Positions 1-10,468 of a stretch of DNA of 43,196 nt are shown here, piece by piece (the first letter of the stretch is position 1; each line of letters begins with the position of its first letter). The stretch spans positions 1 to 43,196 of the forward strand of contig CAJOLI010000008.1 in assembly GCA_905235285.1 (NCBI GenBank). The letters run 5' to 3'. A model generated the notes under the pieces. That model was not told the DNA's origin. It was given only the letters and a program-made list of their open reading frames with translations, and ran no database searches. This DNA comes from an uncultured Bacteroidaceae bacterium. Lineage in GTDB: Bacteria; Bacteroidota; Bacteroidia; Bacteroidales; Bacteroidaceae. Both the position numbers and the translations under genes were made by a program.

Positions 1-195
1 AGCTATGCCGATGCCGGCACTGGTAACCCGAAGATCAACCAGATGTACGCTTCGAAGCGTGCCGAGAACGTTGCCAAGGCTCTCACCGAGGCCGGCATCG
101 ATGCCGCACGTATCACCGTCGACAGCAAGGGTGACACCGTTCAGCCCTTCGCCGAGAACGACAAGAACCGCGTCTCCATCGCTATCGCAAAGTGA
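1..195 (+). CDS. OmpA-family C-terminal peptidoglycan-binding domain (5' truncated)
   Basis: This is the 3' end of a gene that starts before the window; frame 1 is open from base 1 to the TGA at 193-195. The 64 visible residues match the second half of an OmpA-like domain: a TGNPKINQMYASKRAENVAKAL stretch equivalent to the NxxLSxxRAxxV helix, then a GID..RITV strand, and the end NDKNRVSIAIAK equivalent to the NRRVE motif. Such domains anchor outer-membrane proteins or lipoproteins to peptidoglycan. A hairpin terminator follows at 276-308. The N-terminal part, and hence the full protein type (porin-like or lipoprotein), cannot be seen. Confidence 0.8.
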   Translation, partial: SYADAGTGNPKINQMYASKRAENVAKALTEAGIDAARITVDSKGDTVQPFAENDKNRVSIAIAK

Positions 196-267
196 TTTCA
201 ATCAGGGATTAAGGATTAAAGATTAGAGCTTTTGGGCTTTAAAAATTCGCTTTAATCCTCGAATATT

Positions 268-309
268 GAAAAAAAAGACTCGCCATGCTACGGCGGGTCT
301 TTTTTTTTG
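268..309 (+). terminator. Rho-independent terminator after the OmpA-family gene
   Basis: A 9-bp stem (AGACTCGCC at 276-284 and GGCGGGTCT at 292-300, one G-U pair) encloses the loop ATGCTAC and is followed by a run of T at 300-308. An A run at 268-276 lies on the other side, so it could work in both directions. Confidence 0.85.
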
Positions 310-310
310 T

Positions 311-318
311 TAACTTTG
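311..318 (+). promoter_or_regulatory. Bacteroidota -7 promoter box for the OPT transporter
   Basis: TAACTTTG matches the Bacteroidota -7 consensus TAnnTTTG and sits about 55 bp before the ATG at 373. No TTTG -33 box at the usual spacing is evident. The box excludes an upstream TTG at 307 as the real start. Confidence 0.5.
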
Positions 319-372
319 CGGCGCAGTATTTTGAGCAGGTCATTTTCATTGCCTGCTAACACTTCTCATATT

Positions 373-2323
373 ATGGAACAGAACGAACAGATGCATCTTG
401 CTGAGAACGCCTTCCGCGAGCTGCGCGAAGGCGAGGGCTACGAACCCCTTATGCGCGCCGACGGCACTTACCCAGAGGTCAACGCCTGGAGCGTGTCGTG
501 GGGAATTGTCATGGCCGTCCTCTTCTCGGCCGCTGCGGCCTACCTCGGTCTTAAGGTAGGTCAGGTCTTCGAGGCCGCCATCCCCATCGCCATCATCGCC
601 GTAGGCCTGAGCACGGCCGCCCATCGCCGTGGTGCTTTGGGCGAGAACGTCATCATCCAAAGCATCGGTGCCTCGTCAGGCGTCATCGTTGCCGGCGCCA
701 TCTTCACGCTGCCGGCGCTCTATATCCTGCAGGCCAAGTACCCCGAGATTACTGTCAACTTCATGCAGGTCTTCCTGGCATCTCTGCTTGGCGGTTGCTT
801 AGGAATCCTCTTCCTGATACCCTTCCGCCGCTATTTCGTCAAGGATATGCACGGCAAGTACCCCTTCCCCGAGGCTACGGCAACGACGCAAGTGCTTGTG
901 AGTGGCCAGCAGGGTGGCAGTCAGGCCCGGCCCCTCATCTGGGCTGCTGCCATAGGCGGACTCTATGACTTCATCGTCTCGACCTTCGGTTGGTGGCACG
1001 AGACCCTCTCTACGCGCATGATAGGGTGGGGCGAGGCCGTAGCGCAGAAGGCCAAGCTCACCTTCTCTATCAACACTGGAGCTGCCGTGCTCGGTCTGGG
1101 CTATATCGTAGGTCTCAAATATGCCGCCATCATCTGTGCCGGCAGTCTCTTCGTATGGTGGTTCCTCATCCCGCTGCTGGGCATGACCACCGTCGACAGC
1201 GTTATGCTCTCGCAGATGGATCCTCAGTATATCTTCACCAACTACGCCCGTTACATAGGCATCGGTGCCATCGCCATGGCCGGCGTCATAGGCATCGTCA
1301 AGAGCTGGGGCGTCATCAAGGGCGCTGTAGGCCTGGCCGGTCGTGAGCTGCGCGGCCAAGGTAAGGCCGTGGCGGCCGCCACTCTCCGCACCGACCGCGA
1401 CCTGAATATGCGCTTTATAGCCATCGCCATCATCGCGGCCTTGGCCATAGTGTTCCTCTTCTTCTACATTGGACTTATCCACAACTTTGCACAGGCCCTT
1501 GTGGCCTGGCTCGTCGTGGCCGTCATATCATTCCTGTTCACCACCGTTGCCGCCAACGCCATCGCCATCGTAGGCACCAACCCGGTCTCGGGCATGACGC
1601 TGATGACCCTCATCATAGCCTCTATCGTTCTTGTGGCTGTAGGTCTGCGCGGCACCGATGGCATCGTGGCCAGCATGGTCATCGGCGGCGTCGTCTGCAC
1701 GGCGCTGTCCATGGCCGGCGGTTTCGTCACCGACCTCAAGATAGGCTACTGGCTCGGCACTACGCCGGCTAAGCAGGAGACGTGGAAGTTTCTGGGCACG
1801 CTCGTCTCGGCAGCCACCGTGGGCGGCGTCATCATCATCCTTAACAAAACCTACGGCTTCACGGGTGAGCATGCCCTCGTAGCGCCTCAGGCCAACGCCA
1901 TGGCCGCTGTCATTGAGCCTCTGATGATGGGTCAGGGTGCGCCGTGGACGCTCTATGGCGTAGGCGCCGCGCTGGCCCTGTTGCTCAATGTCCTGGACGT
2001 CCCCGGCTCTGGGTATGTTCATACCTCTTGAACTCAATGTCCCCCTCGTCGTCGGCGGTGCCGTGCATTGGTTCGTCAGCAATCGCTCTAAGGATGCCGC
2101 CCTCAACAAAGCTCGTAGCGAGCGTGGCACGCTGCTGGCCAGTGGATTTATCGCCGGCGGTGCGCTCATGGGCGTCGTGTCGGCTCTCCTTCGTTTCCTG
2201 GAGTTCAATTTCGTTGACGAAGGCTGGCTCCAGAACCCCCTCTCCGAGGTCGTCTCCATCATAGCCTACGTGCTAATCATAACGTATATGGCTGTGGCCA
2301 GCATGAGGGCGAAGAGTCTTTAG
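373..2323 (+). pseudogene. OPT-family oligopeptide transporter, interrupted by one frameshift
   Basis: The product is a polytopic inner-membrane protein of the oligopeptide transporter (OPT) family, which imports small peptides by ion symport. The start chosen is ATG 373 (MEQNEQMHLAEN), since the longer reading would begin inside the promoter. Many hydrophobic segments are visible, along with the family signature NPVSGMT at residues 403-409. The frame runs to a stop at 2031, but family-like sequence (ALGMFIPLELNVPLVVGGAV) continues in the +2 frame to 2323. The switch falls at about 2001-2006, in a CCCCGG run, as if one extra base were present. Restored, the protein would be about 650 residues, normal for the family. 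Either a true mutation or a sequencing/assembly error would produce this picture. Confidence 0.8.
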
Positions 2324-2442
2324 GGATTAAACATTCCGTGCAAAAGGCTTAAGGGGCTTGAATGGATGAGTGAGACCACCTGTCGGTTGTTGCCTTGCTG
2401 TGGCTGACGAAAGATTGTTCAAACACAATATTAATGATAACT

Positions 2443-5400
2443 ATGAAGAGAATTTGTTTTGCCTTAACCGTCGCATTGTTGAGCATAGGCGTCGGAGCAC
2501 AGGAGTGGCAGCGCCTCTCCGCACCCATCATGACGCCTTGGGGCGAGCAGATCGACCCCTCCAAAGTGTGGCAGGAATACCCTCGCCCCCAACTCGTTCG
2601 CTCCGACTGGATGAACCTCAACGGCCTCTGGGGCTACTATCGTCGCGACAACTTAGTGCGCCTTACATCCGAGGGCGTTGTCAGCCGTTTCAACAAACGC
2701 ATCCTCGTGCCTTTCGGTGTGGAGTCAGCCCTCTCTGGCATCATGCACTCCGACTTCGGCACTACGGCCAACTCCACCCTTATGTATCGCCGCACGTTCA
2801 CGCTGACCGACGCCTTCCGTGACAAACGTGTGCTGCTTCACTTCGGCGCTGTAGACTGGCGTTGTGCCGTCTATGTCAACCGCACGAAAGTCGGTGAGCA
2901 CGAAGGCGGTAACGACCCGTTCACCTTCGACATCACCGAAGCCCTCAAGGCTGAGGGCGAGCAGGAGTTGCAGGTGGCCGTCTACGACCCCAGCAGCCGT
3001 GGCGGTCAGCCGCGAGGAAAGCAGACCATCAACCCCGGCGGTATCTGGTATGTCAGCTGCAGCGGCATCTGGCAGACTGTGTGGCTCGAGCCCGTCAGCG
3101 ACAGCTATATCGAGCGCTACGAACTCGTTCCTGATGCTGCCACCGGTACGGTGAAGGTGCGTGTCTATGCCAACAACCCAAAGAGTAAGTACCGCCTCAT
3201 CGCCCGCGACGGCGAGCAGGTCGTTGCTACGTCAGATAAGACACCCGTAGGCGACGAGGTCACGCTGACCATCCCCGATGCCAAGCTCTGGTCGCCCGAC
3301 TCTCCTTTCCTCTACAACCTCGACATCTACCTTGCCGAGGAGAACGGTGAGGACTGCGACAAGGCGCGCGGCTACTTCGGCCTGCGCACGCTCACCAAAG
3401 CCATGATTGACGGCCACCCCGGTTTCCTACTCAACGGCAAGCCCCTCTTCATGTATGGCCCTCTGGATCAGGGTTGGTGGCCCGACGGCCTGCTGACACC
3501 TCCGTCCTACGAAGCCATGATATTCGATCTTCAGACTATAAAGTCGCTTGGTATGAACATGGTGCGTAAGCACATCAAGGTGGAGCCTGACCTCTGGTAC
3601 GAATGGTGTGACCGCAACGGTCTCATCGTGTGGCAGGATATGCCCAACGGCAGCGAGGGCGGCAGCCTCGGCGTCAAGGACGAGCTTCAACATATCTTCT
3701 ACACCGAGAGCGAACGCATCGTTACGGCTTTGAAGCAGCACCCGTCCATCTGTGTGTGGATTCCTTACAATGAGAGCTGGGGCCAGGATGTCGACGGCGG
3801 CTCCGGCCACACCATGCGCGGTTACCTTGTCGTGCGCAATGCCGATGCCGACACGGGTCGCCTCATGAATGCCGCCTCCGGCTGGCACGACTTCGAGATA
3901 GGCGACATCACTGATGCCCACAGCTATCCTGCGCCCGACGGTACGAACAACCCCGGTAACAATCGTGTCAACGTCTGCGGTGAATTTGGCGGAATAACAT
4001 ACCTCATCGACGGGCACCTCTGGGCCGGCAGTCAGCAGGTCTACACCTCTGTCGACAACAGCGACGACTACACCATACGCTTCAACCAGTACACCTCGGC
4101 CCTGCAAAGTCTGCAGCAGAGCAAAGGTCTTTGGGCTGCCGTCTACACTCAGATTACCGATGTGGAGCAAGAGGTCAACGGTATTCTCACATACGACCGC
4201 AAGGTACTGAAGGTCAATGCAGAACAGTTGGCTTCCATTCGTAAGAACATAGAGCAGACCATCAACAGCCGCCTGAACGACTCGAAGAGCGTAGTGGCTG
4301 CTGGCGACAACTCGTCGAGCATCTCCTGGCGCTATACCTTTGACGAACCCGCCGCAGGGTGGCAAAAGACTACCTTCGATGACAACTCATGGAAGCGCGG
4401 CACTGCCGGTTTCGGCGACATCTTCCAACCCGATGCCCGCGTGCGCACCAAATGGAACACGTCCGAGATATGGCTTCGCCGCACCTTCAAGTTCGACGGC
4501 CTCACCGCGTCCGCCCTCCCCAACCTCTGTCTCCGCCTGTTCTACGACGATGACACCGAGGTCTATATCAACGGCGTGCTGGCCATTCGTATCACCGGCT
4601 ACAACACCACCTACCAGTTCTTCGATATCTCTGAGGCAGCCCTTAAGGCCATCAACGTCGACGGTGACAACGTCATAGCCATTCATACCCTCCAGAATGG
4701 CGGCGGACAATATATCGACGCCGGCTTCAGCCTACGCTCATATACCGACAACAGCGACCTCTCGCCCCAGCCCATGGCCAGCCTCGCCCTGCCCGCTCCC
4801 GCCGAGGACCCTGCGCAGGCCTACCTCCTCTGCTATTCCAAGACCACTGACAACAAGCTTTACTATGCCTCAAGTCTCGACGGTCAGACCTGGTCGCCAC
4901 TCAACGGCGGGCAGCCTGTCTTTGGCCATGCCGAAAGCCAGCCAGCTGTAGTGCGCCCTTTTATCCGTAGGCTGGAGGATGAGTCTGGCAATGTCACCTT
5001 CCACCTCGTATTCGGTGGCACTGCCGAGGCCCCCGGCCTCTACCATTTCACGTCCCCCGACCTCGTCCGTTGGACGCCCGTGGGCGGCGAGGACGGCAAG
5101 GTGCACGATGGCGATATCGAAGGCCCCGAGGTGGAGTACGACAGTGCCAGCGGTGCCTATTACTACTACTGGACAGCGCCCTCGGGCAATGTTTATCTTC
5201 CGCAGTGGAGCCGCACCCAGGATTTCACGTCGTTCACACGCCCTATGAGCTTCTTCACGACCAGCAGCTCCGTGCGCAATCTCCATGTGTTTCGTGACGG
5301 CGATCAGTACGTAGCCCTCTATAGCGACCTCAATGGTCAGGGCCTCAGCACGGCGTGGACCACCAGCATCAACCCCTCGCGCGGCAGATTCCGCGACTAT

Positions 5401-5793
5401 GTCAAGGTGTTTCCCAATAATCGCCAGCTTTCTATGCCAGCCACCTTCCCTTCGTTCGACGGCAAGGGCTGGTACCTCTTCGGCTATGAGAACGGTTACC
5501 TTGAGTTCTACAATGCCGCGCAGGCCGCTCCGAAGTCTATCACATGGCTATTCTCCGACACCGCCGTCCAAGGCTTCCCCGATGATGCCAATGGCGGTAA
5601 GGTAGTCGTCGTCAGCCGCGACGAGTTGCAGCGCATCACCGACACCATCGTGGGCATTAGCCGTTTGAGCGACGATGCCGCACATGCCAGCCGCGCCACC
5701 AGTGGAATATATACCCTCGCCGGCCAGCGCCTTAATGCCGTGCCACGTACGAAAGGCGTATTCATCAGCAACGGTCGCAAGGTAGTGAAGTAA
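2443..5793 (+). CDS. Secreted GH2 glycoside hydrolase with C-terminal carbohydrate-binding-like and GH43-like domains
   Basis: This 1116-residue protein starts at ATG 2443, where a signal peptide ([20 protein letters not shown]) begins. Residues about 45-310 form the GH2 sugar-binding and immunoglobulin-like domains ([21 protein letters not shown] start). Residues about 310-600 form the TIM barrel, with the acid/base E444 in YNESWG and the candidate nucleophile E514 in CGEFGG. A jelly-roll-like domain follows at about 610-765 ([13 protein letters not shown]). Residues about 790-1060 look like a GH43-type five-bladed propeller ([22 protein letters not shown]). The last 30 or so residues carry a [11 protein letters not shown]...[13 protein letters not shown] tail, common on secreted Prevotella enzymes. 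GH2 members of this type are beta-galactosidase-like; the substrate is not determined by the sequence. Whether the propeller is catalytic is open. The gene stands alone, with no SusC/D genes nearby. Confidence 0.85.
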   Translation: MKRICFALTVALLSIGVGAQEWQRLSAPIMTPWGEQIDPSKVWQEYPRPQLVRSDWMNLNGLWGYYRRDNLVRLTSEGVVSRFNKRILVPFGVESALSGIMHSDFGTTANSTLMYRRTFTLTDAFRDKRVLLHFGAVDWRCAVYVNRTKVGEHEGGNDPFTFDITEALKAEGEQELQVAVYDPSSRGGQPRGKQTINPGGIWYVSCSGIWQTVWLEPVSDSYIERYELVPDAATGTVKVRVYANNPKSKYRLIARDGEQVVATSDKTPVGDEVTLTIPDAKLWSPDSPFLYNLDIYLAEENGEDCDKARGYFGLRTLTKAMIDGHPGFLLNGKPLFMYGPLDQGWWPDGLLTPPSYEAMIFDLQTIKSLGMNMVRKHIKVEPDLWYEWCDRNGLIVWQDMPNGSEGGSLGVKDELQHIFYTESERIVTALKQHPSICVWIPYNESWGQDVDGGSGHTMRGYLVVRNADADTGRLMNAASGWHDFEIGDITDAHSYPAPDGTNNPGNNRVNVCGEFGGITYLIDGHLWAGSQQVYTSVDNSDDYTIRFNQYTSALQSLQQSKGLWAAVYTQITDVEQEVNGILTYDRKVLKVNAEQLASIRKNIEQTINSRLNDSKSVVAAGDNSSSISWRYTFDEPAAGWQKTTFDDNSWKRGTAGFGDIFQPDARVRTKWNTSEIWLRRTFKFDGLTASALPNLCLRLFYDDDTEVYINGVLAIRITGYNTTYQFFDISEAALKAINVDGDNVIAIHTLQNGGGQYIDAGFSLRSYTDNSDLSPQPMASLALPAPAEDPAQAYLLCYSKTTDNKLYYASSLDGQTWSPLNGGQPVFGHAESQPAVVRPFIRRLEDESGNVTFHLVFGGTAEAPGLYHFTSPDLVRWTPVGGEDGKVHDGDIEGPEVEYDSASGAYYYYWTAPSGNVYLPQWSRTQDFTSFTRPMSFFTTSSSVRNLHVFRDGDQYVALYSDLNGQGLSTAWTTSINPSRGRFRDYVKVFPNNRQLSMPATFPSFDGKGWYLFGYENGYLEFYNAAQAAPKSITWLFSDTAVQGFPDDANGGKVVVVSRDELQRITDTIVGISRLSDDAAHASRATSGIYTLAGQRLNAVPRTKGVFISNGRKVVK

Positions 5794-5840
5794 GAAACAA
5801 ACCTCAAACAATAAAATCATTAAATCATAAAAACCCCCTT

Positions 5841-6842
5841 ATGTCATTGATTGAGAAAATCATCGCACGTGCGCAGGCCAACCCTCAGCGCATCGTGCTG
5901 CCCGAGGCTGAGGAAGAGCGCACGCTCATCGCTGCCGACCGGGCTTTGGCCGACCATCTGGCCGATATCATCCTCATCGGTAACCCTGCCAAGGTGCAGG
6001 CTCTGGCCGAGAAACACGGTCTCACACACATCGGCGAGGCCACACTCATCGATCCCGAGAACTACGAACGCTCAGAAGAACTCGCCCAGCTGCTCTGCGA
6101 GTTGCGCAAGAGCAAGGGTATGACCATTGAGCAGGCTCGTGAGCTTGTCAAGAACCCGCTCTACCTCGGCTGTATGATTATAAAAACCGAAGGTGCCGAC
6201 GGCCAGATCTCAGGCGCCCTCTCCACTACGGGCGAGACGCTGCGTCCCGCACTCCAGATTATCAAATGCTCGCCGGGCATCACCTGCGTCAGCGGAGCCA
6301 TGCTCCTTATCACTGACCGTCCGGAGTATGGCGAGGATGGCGTACTCGTCGTCGGCGATGTTGCCGTGACGCCTATGCCCGATGCCGACCAGCTCGCACA
6401 GATAGCTGTCTGCACAGCACAGACCGCACGTAGCGTTGCCGGCTTCACCGACCCGCGTGTCGCCATGCTCAGCTTCTCCACCAAGGGCTCGGCCAAGCAC
6501 GAAGTGGTCGACAAGGTCGTGGAGGCCACACGTCTGGCCGCAGAGCGCTGTCCCGAGCTGAAGGTCGACGGTGAGCTACAGGCCGACGCCGCCCTCGTGC
6601 CCTCCGTAGGCGAGAAGAAAGCGCCCAGCAGTGCTATCGCTGGCCACGCCAACGTCCTCGTCTTCCCCAACCTCGAGGTAGGTAACATCAGCTACAAACT
6701 CGTACAGCGCCTCGCTGGGGCCATAGCCATAGGTCCCATCCTTCAGGGCATAGCACGCCCCGTCAACGACCTCAGCCGTGGCTGCTCCGTCGACGACATC
6801 TACTACCTCATCGCTATCACAGCCTGCCAGGCAATGAAGTAG
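5841..6842 (+). CDS. pta: Phosphate acetyltransferase
   Basis: This 333-residue cytoplasmic enzyme converts acetyl-CoA and phosphate to acetyl phosphate, the first step of acetate formation. The start [12 protein letters not shown] and the segment [13 protein letters not shown] are typical of the short Pta form, which lacks the N-terminal DRTGG/BioD-like extension; its length is normal for that form. The conserved C-terminal region ([18 protein letters not shown]) is present. ackA follows on the same strand 157 bp later, so the two make the usual acetate-kinase pathway pair. Two GC-rich palindromes lie between them, which could separate or attenuate transcription. There is no sign of truncation. 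Confidence 0.96.
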   Translation: MSLIEKIIARAQANPQRIVLPEAEEERTLIAADRALADHLADIILIGNPAKVQALAEKHGLTHIGEATLIDPENYERSEELAQLLCELRKSKGMTIEQARELVKNPLYLGCMIIKTEGADGQISGALSTTGETLRPALQIIKCSPGITCVSGAMLLITDRPEYGEDGVLVVGDVAVTPMPDADQLAQIAVCTAQTARSVAGFTDPRVAMLSFSTKGSAKHEVVDKVVEATRLAAERCPELKVDGELQADAALVPSVGEKKAPSSAIAGHANVLVFPNLEVGNISYKLVQRLAGAIAIGPILQGIARPVNDLSRGCSVDDIYYLIAITACQAMK

Positions 6843-6846
6843 CCCC

Positions 6847-6994
6847 CTGACCCCTCCCTGAGGGAGGGGAGAGGCCTCTGGGTTGCAAGTAAAATACATC
6901 TTATATTATAAAACATCAAACATTTTTTCACATAATCCCCACCAAACGCTATCCACTCCCCTCCCTTCACGGGAGGGGTTGGGAGAGGGCCTTT
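6847..6994 (+). repeat. Two palindromic GC-rich repeats between pta and ackA
   Basis: Two hairpins have the same arms: CCCCTCCC at 6851-6858 with GGGAGGGG at 6862-6869 (loop TGA), and CCCCTCCC at 6958-6965 with GGGAGGGG at 6971-6978 (loop TTCAC). Each is followed by a GAGAGG-type tail. They resemble the repeat family seen again on both sides of the btuF coding region (23365-23450 and 24650-24733). The first could also end or attenuate the pta transcript, although no T run follows. Confidence 0.7.
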
Positions 6995-6999
6995 TCATC

Positions 7000-8196
7000 A
7001 TGAAAATTCTTGTTCTTAATTGCGGATCATCATCAATCAAGTACGCACTCTACAACATGGATGACCGCACGGTCATCACCTCCGGCGGCATCGAGAAGAT
7101 AGGGCTGCCCGACTCATTCATCAAATACAAGGCCGAAGGCCAGAAGTTCCAGTTCTCCACCCCCGTGCCCGAGCACACCGCCGGCGTGCAGCTCATCTTC
7201 CGTGTCCTCAGCGAGGGCGAGCACGCCGTGGTCAGCGACCTCCACGAGATAGATGCCGTAGGCCACCGCATGGTCCACGGCGGCGAGAAGTTCTCTCAGA
7301 GCGTGCTCCTCACGCCCGAGGTTATGGAGCAGTTCGCAGCCTGCAACGACCTCGCGCCTCTCCATAACCCCGCAAACATCAAGGGCGTAAACGCAGTCAA
7401 GGCCCTCCTGCCCGACCTGCCGCAGGTCGGAGTCTTCGACACCGCCTTCCACCAGACGATGCCCGACTATGCCTATATGTACGCCCTGCCCTACGATCTC
7501 TACCGTAAGTACGGCGTGCGCCGCTACGGTTTCCACGGCACTAGCCACCGCTACGTCTCGCAGCGCGTCCTCGAGTTCCTCGGCATGCCCGTCGAGGGTT
7601 CCAAGGTCATCACCTGTCACATCGGCGGTGGAGCCAGCATCGCTGCCGTCAAAGACGGCAAGGTTGTCGACACCTCAATGGGTCTTACGCCCCTTGAAGG
7701 CCTCATGATGGGCACCCGCTCCGGCGACATCGATGCCGGAGCTGTCACCTTCCTCATGGACAAGCTCAGCCTTGACACCCACGGCATCAGCAACCTCCTG
7801 AACAAGCAGTCCGGACTGCTCGGCGTCAGCGAGGGGCGTAGCGATTTCCGCGATATCCTCGCCGGAATAGCTGAGGGCAACGATCTCGCCCGTCTGGCCA
7901 AGGAGATGTACACCTATCGTATCAAGAAGTATATCGGCTCCTATGCCGCTGCCATGGGTGGCGTTGACGTCATCCTCTTCACCGCCGGCGCTGGCGAGAA
8001 CCAGTATGAGGTGCGCGAAGGCGCCACGCGCGGACTTGAATTCCTCGGCGTAGAGCTCGACGATGCCAAGAACCGTGCCTGCCGCGCCACCGAGGCCGTC
8101 ATCTCAAAGGACAGCTCTCGAGTCAAGATATGCGTCATCCCCACCGACGAGGAGCTGATGATAGCCATGGACACCCTCGCCATCGTCAGCAAGTAA
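7000..8196 (+). CDS. ackA: Acetate kinase
   Basis: This 398-residue cytoplasmic enzyme transfers phosphate from acetyl phosphate to ADP, giving acetate and ATP. The start is ATG 7000, because family homology begins at MKILVLNCGSSSIKY; sequence further upstream encodes only the repeat element. Signature motifs are the N-terminal NCGSSS phosphate-binding loop, GFHGTSHRYV with the catalytic-site histidine H179, and HIGGGASIAAVKDGK followed by MGLTPLEGLMMGTRSGD. The C-terminal FTAGAGEN motif is also present. The length is standard. It works with the upstream pta. Confidence 0.97.
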   Translation: MKILVLNCGSSSIKYALYNMDDRTVITSGGIEKIGLPDSFIKYKAEGQKFQFSTPVPEHTAGVQLIFRVLSEGEHAVVSDLHEIDAVGHRMVHGGEKFSQSVLLTPEVMEQFAACNDLAPLHNPANIKGVNAVKALLPDLPQVGVFDTAFHQTMPDYAYMYALPYDLYRKYGVRRYGFHGTSHRYVSQRVLEFLGMPVEGSKVITCHIGGGASIAAVKDGKVVDTSMGLTPLEGLMMGTRSGDIDAGAVTFLMDKLSLDTHGISNLLNKQSGLLGVSEGRSDFRDILAGIAEGNDLARLAKEMYTYRIKKYIGSYAAAMGGVDVILFTAGAGENQYEVREGATRGLEFLGVELDDAKNRACRATEAVISKDSSRVKICVIPTDEELMIAMDTLAIVSK

Positions 8197-8252
8197 AAGG
8201 CGGCCCAGGCTCCGTCTCAGTCGCCCCTGATATACGGATGCGTATGAAGTGG

Positions 8253-8271
8253 GCTGCGATGGAATCGCAGC
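8253..8271 (+). other. Short hairpin between ackA and the glycosyltransferase gene
   Basis: GCTGCGAT and ATCGCAGC form a perfect 8-bp stem around a 3-base loop. No T run follows, so calling it a terminator would be a guess. Confidence 0.4.
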
Positions 8272-8341
8272 GGAAGAGACGGAACGAGGCGGCTGACAAA
8301 AAACAAGCTGTGATAGTGCCCGAAAACAAAGGTCTGTAGTT

Positions 8342-9421
8342 ATGAAGTACAGTATAATCGTTCCGGTATACAATAGGCCCGAGGAGGTAGAGGAACTGCT
8401 GGAGAGCCTGACGACGCAGACGTGCCAGGACTTTGAGGTCATCGTCGTTGAGGATGGCAGCGAGGTGCCGTGCAGCCACGTCTGCGAGCGCTACGCCAAG
8501 CGTCTGCGCCTGCACTACTATGTTAAGGCGAACGGTGGCCCTGGCGAAGCCCGCAACTACGGCGCCGAGCGTGCCGCAGGCGAATGGCTCATCGTGCTGG
8601 ATTCCGATGTGGTGCTGCCCGAGGGTTATCTCGCTGCAGTCGACGATGAGCTCAGTGCCGTGCAGACTCTTGCTAGCGAGGATGCCCGCCGCTGCGACGC
8701 CTTTGGCGGTCCCGATCGCGCGCACGAGGATTTCACACCCATACAGAAAGCTATCAGCTACGCCATGACGTCGTTCTTCACTACGGGCGGCATCCGTGGG
8801 GGCAAGAAGAAGCTCGACCGCTTCTACCCACGCTCGTTCAATATGGGCGTGCGGTGCGGGCTGTGGCAGCAGCTGGGCGGTTTCCGCCATATGCGTTTCG
8901 GCGAGGACATCGATTTCAGCTATCGCATGGAGGAGGCAGGTGCGCGGATGCGTCTGTTCCCCGAAGCGTGGGTGTGGCATAAGCGGCGCACTGATTTCCG
9001 CCGCTTCTTCCGTCAGGTGAATAATTCAGGTAAGGCGCGTATCAACCTTCATCTGTTGCACCCGGGCTCGATGAAACTTGTTCACATGCTGCCGGCCCTG
9101 TTCACTGTGGGCTGTCTTGCACTCGTCATCCTCTTCGTATTCGGGTTGCTGCTTTACCTCTTTGGCCCCGACCACATGAACCAGGCCTGTGGTTTTGCAA
9201 TCTGCGAACTGACCGTGGCTCTGCCCCTGATATACGTCATCTTGATTTTCGTGGACTCGTCGGTGCGCAACCGCAGCCTGCTGGTGGGCTTGCTCTCGGT
9301 ACCTGCCTCGTTCATCCAGCTAATAGGCTACGGCACGGGCTTCCTCTCGGCAGCCTGGCAGCGATTGGTGCTGAGGCAGAAAGGCGAAGGTTTCGATGAT
9401 AACGAACGGCTGTATAAATGA
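8342..9421 (+). CDS. Family 2 glycosyltransferase with C-terminal membrane segments
   Basis: This 359-residue protein begins directly with a GT-A fold (MKYSIIVPVYNRPEEVEELLESL). Its nucleotide-sugar site shows VVEDGS, the metal-binding DSD at residues 87-89, and the later GEDIDFSYR motif with the likely catalytic-base region. Three hydrophobic segments fill the C-terminal third, suggesting inner-membrane anchoring with the catalytic domain in the cytoplasm. The sugar donor and acceptor cannot be inferred. Its stop overlaps the radC start (ATGA at 9418-9421), so the two are translationally coupled. Confidence 0.88.
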   Translation: MKYSIIVPVYNRPEEVEELLESLTTQTCQDFEVIVVEDGSEVPCSHVCERYAKRLRLHYYVKANGGPGEARNYGAERAAGEWLIVLDSDVVLPEGYLAAVDDELSAVQTLASEDARRCDAFGGPDRAHEDFTPIQKAISYAMTSFFTTGGIRGGKKKLDRFYPRSFNMGVRCGLWQQLGGFRHMRFGEDIDFSYRMEEAGARMRLFPEAWVWHKRRTDFRRFFRQVNNSGKARINLHLLHPGSMKLVHMLPALFTVGCLALVILFVFGLLLYLFGPDHMNQACGFAICELTVALPLIYVILIFVDSSVRNRSLLVGLLSVPASFIQLIGYGTGFLSAAWQRLVLRQKGEGFDDNERLYK

Positions 9422-10101
9422 ATATCAAGGAACTGCCGATAGACGAACGACCGCGTGAGCGGATGTCGAAGTTAGGCCCCGAGGCGCTGTCTCCAGCTGA
9501 GCTGCTGGCCATACTGATAGGTTCCGGCAACACCGAAGAGTCTGCCGTGCAGCTGATGCAGCGGCTGCTTGGCGACTGCGACGGCAGCCTGAAGACGTTG
9601 GGCAGAATGTCAGTGCACGATCTGACGAAGCGCTACAAAGGTCTGGGTCCGGCCAAAGCCATTACTATTCTCGCCGCCTGCGAGCTCGGACGTCGCCGCG
9701 CTATGGAAGCTGCGGCAGAGAAGCGCATCGTGACGTCGTCGGTGGACATATATAATATAATGTACCCGCGCGTACGCGACCTCGCCCACGAAGAGAGTTA
9801 CGCGCTGTACCTTCGCGCCGACAATAGCGTTGAGGGTCACCCGTTTCTCGTGAGCAAGGGTGGCCTGACGGGCACGGCGGTGGATGTGCGCATAGTGGTG
9901 CGCGAGGCCCTCATGCGGCAGACACCCACGGTGGTGTTCGTGCACAACCATCCCTCGGGCAGCACACGTCCTTCGCGTGAGGACGACCAGCTTACGGACC
10001 GTCTTTCGCGAGCCTGTCAAGTGATGAACCTGCGGCTGCTGGACCACGTCATCGTGGCCGACGGCGCATATTATAGCTATCGGGAAGAGGGGAAGGTTTA
10101 G
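9418..10101 (+). CDS. radC: RadC/JAB-domain protein
   Basis: This 227-residue protein of the RadC family starts with MNIKELPIDERPRERM and the helix-hairpin-helix-like segment SPAELLAILIGSG. The C-terminal JAB/MPN metal-binding motif is intact: HNHPSG beginning at H176, followed by S..D (TRPSREDD). The family is widespread and was historically linked to DNA repair; its true biochemical role is unsettled. The start ATG overlaps the stop of the glycosyltransferase gene by 4 bases. Confidence 0.92.
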   Translation: MNIKELPIDERPRERMSKLGPEALSPAELLAILIGSGNTEESAVQLMQRLLGDCDGSLKTLGRMSVHDLTKRYKGLGPAKAITILAACELGRRRAMEAAAEKRIVTSSVDIYNIMYPRVRDLAHEESYALYLRADNSVEGHPFLVSKGGLTGTAVDVRIVVREALMRQTPTVVFVHNHPSGSTRPSREDDQLTDRLSRACQVMNLRLLDHVIVADGAYYSYREEGKV

Positions 10102-10153
10102 AGTGAAAAATGAAAAGTGAAAAGAGACGTGTGAAAAGAGTTATGATATAACT

Positions 10154-10468
10154 ATGGAAAAGTTGGAAATAGAAGATAAGGTGGTAGAGTTGCTGAAGAC
10201 TGTCTACGACCCTGAGATACCTGTCAACGTCTATGATTTGGGACTTATTTATCGCATTGAAGTGAGTGACGACCTCAAGCATCTCGACGTGGATATGACT
10301 ATGACGGCCCCATCGTGTCCTATGGCCGATTTCATCGTCGAAGACGTACGTCAGAAACTGGAGAGCATCGATGGTTTGTCGACGGTCAGTGTCAACCTTG
10401 TCTTCGAGCCCGAGTGGGACCAGAGTATGATGAGCGAGGAGGCTAAGCTGGAGCTGGGGATGCTTTAG
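10154..10468 (+). CDS. MIP18/DUF59-family protein (SufT-like iron-sulfur assembly factor)
   Basis: This small 104-residue protein has the DUF59 signature: YDPEIPVNVYDLGLIYRI, then TMTAPSCPM with the conserved C55, and the C-terminal VNLVFEPEWDQSMMSEEAKLELGML. Family members assist maturation of Fe-S proteins, as known for SufT and eukaryotic MIP18. It follows radC by 52 bp of A-rich simple sequence. Its stop overlaps the stop of the convergent cbiA by 4 bases, so no room exists for a terminator between them. Confidence 0.9.
   Translation: MEKLEIEDKVVELLKTVYDPEIPVNVYDLGLIYRIEVSDDLKHLDVDMTMTAPSCPMADFIVEDVRQKLESIDGLSTVSVNLVFEPEWDQSMMSEEAKLELGML

Noticed and set aside
307-372. Upstream TTG start for the OPT transporter
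   Set aside because: The extra 22 codons cover the promoter -7 box; homology and the ATG support 373.
1999-2010. Programmed ribosomal frameshift in the OPT gene
   Set aside because: There is no slippery heptamer with a following pseudoknot, and OPT transporters are not known to use frameshifting; mutation or error is simpler.
8130-8339. Small plus-strand gene between ackA and the glycosyltransferase
   Set aside because: It starts inside ackA in another frame and shows no family features or promoter.
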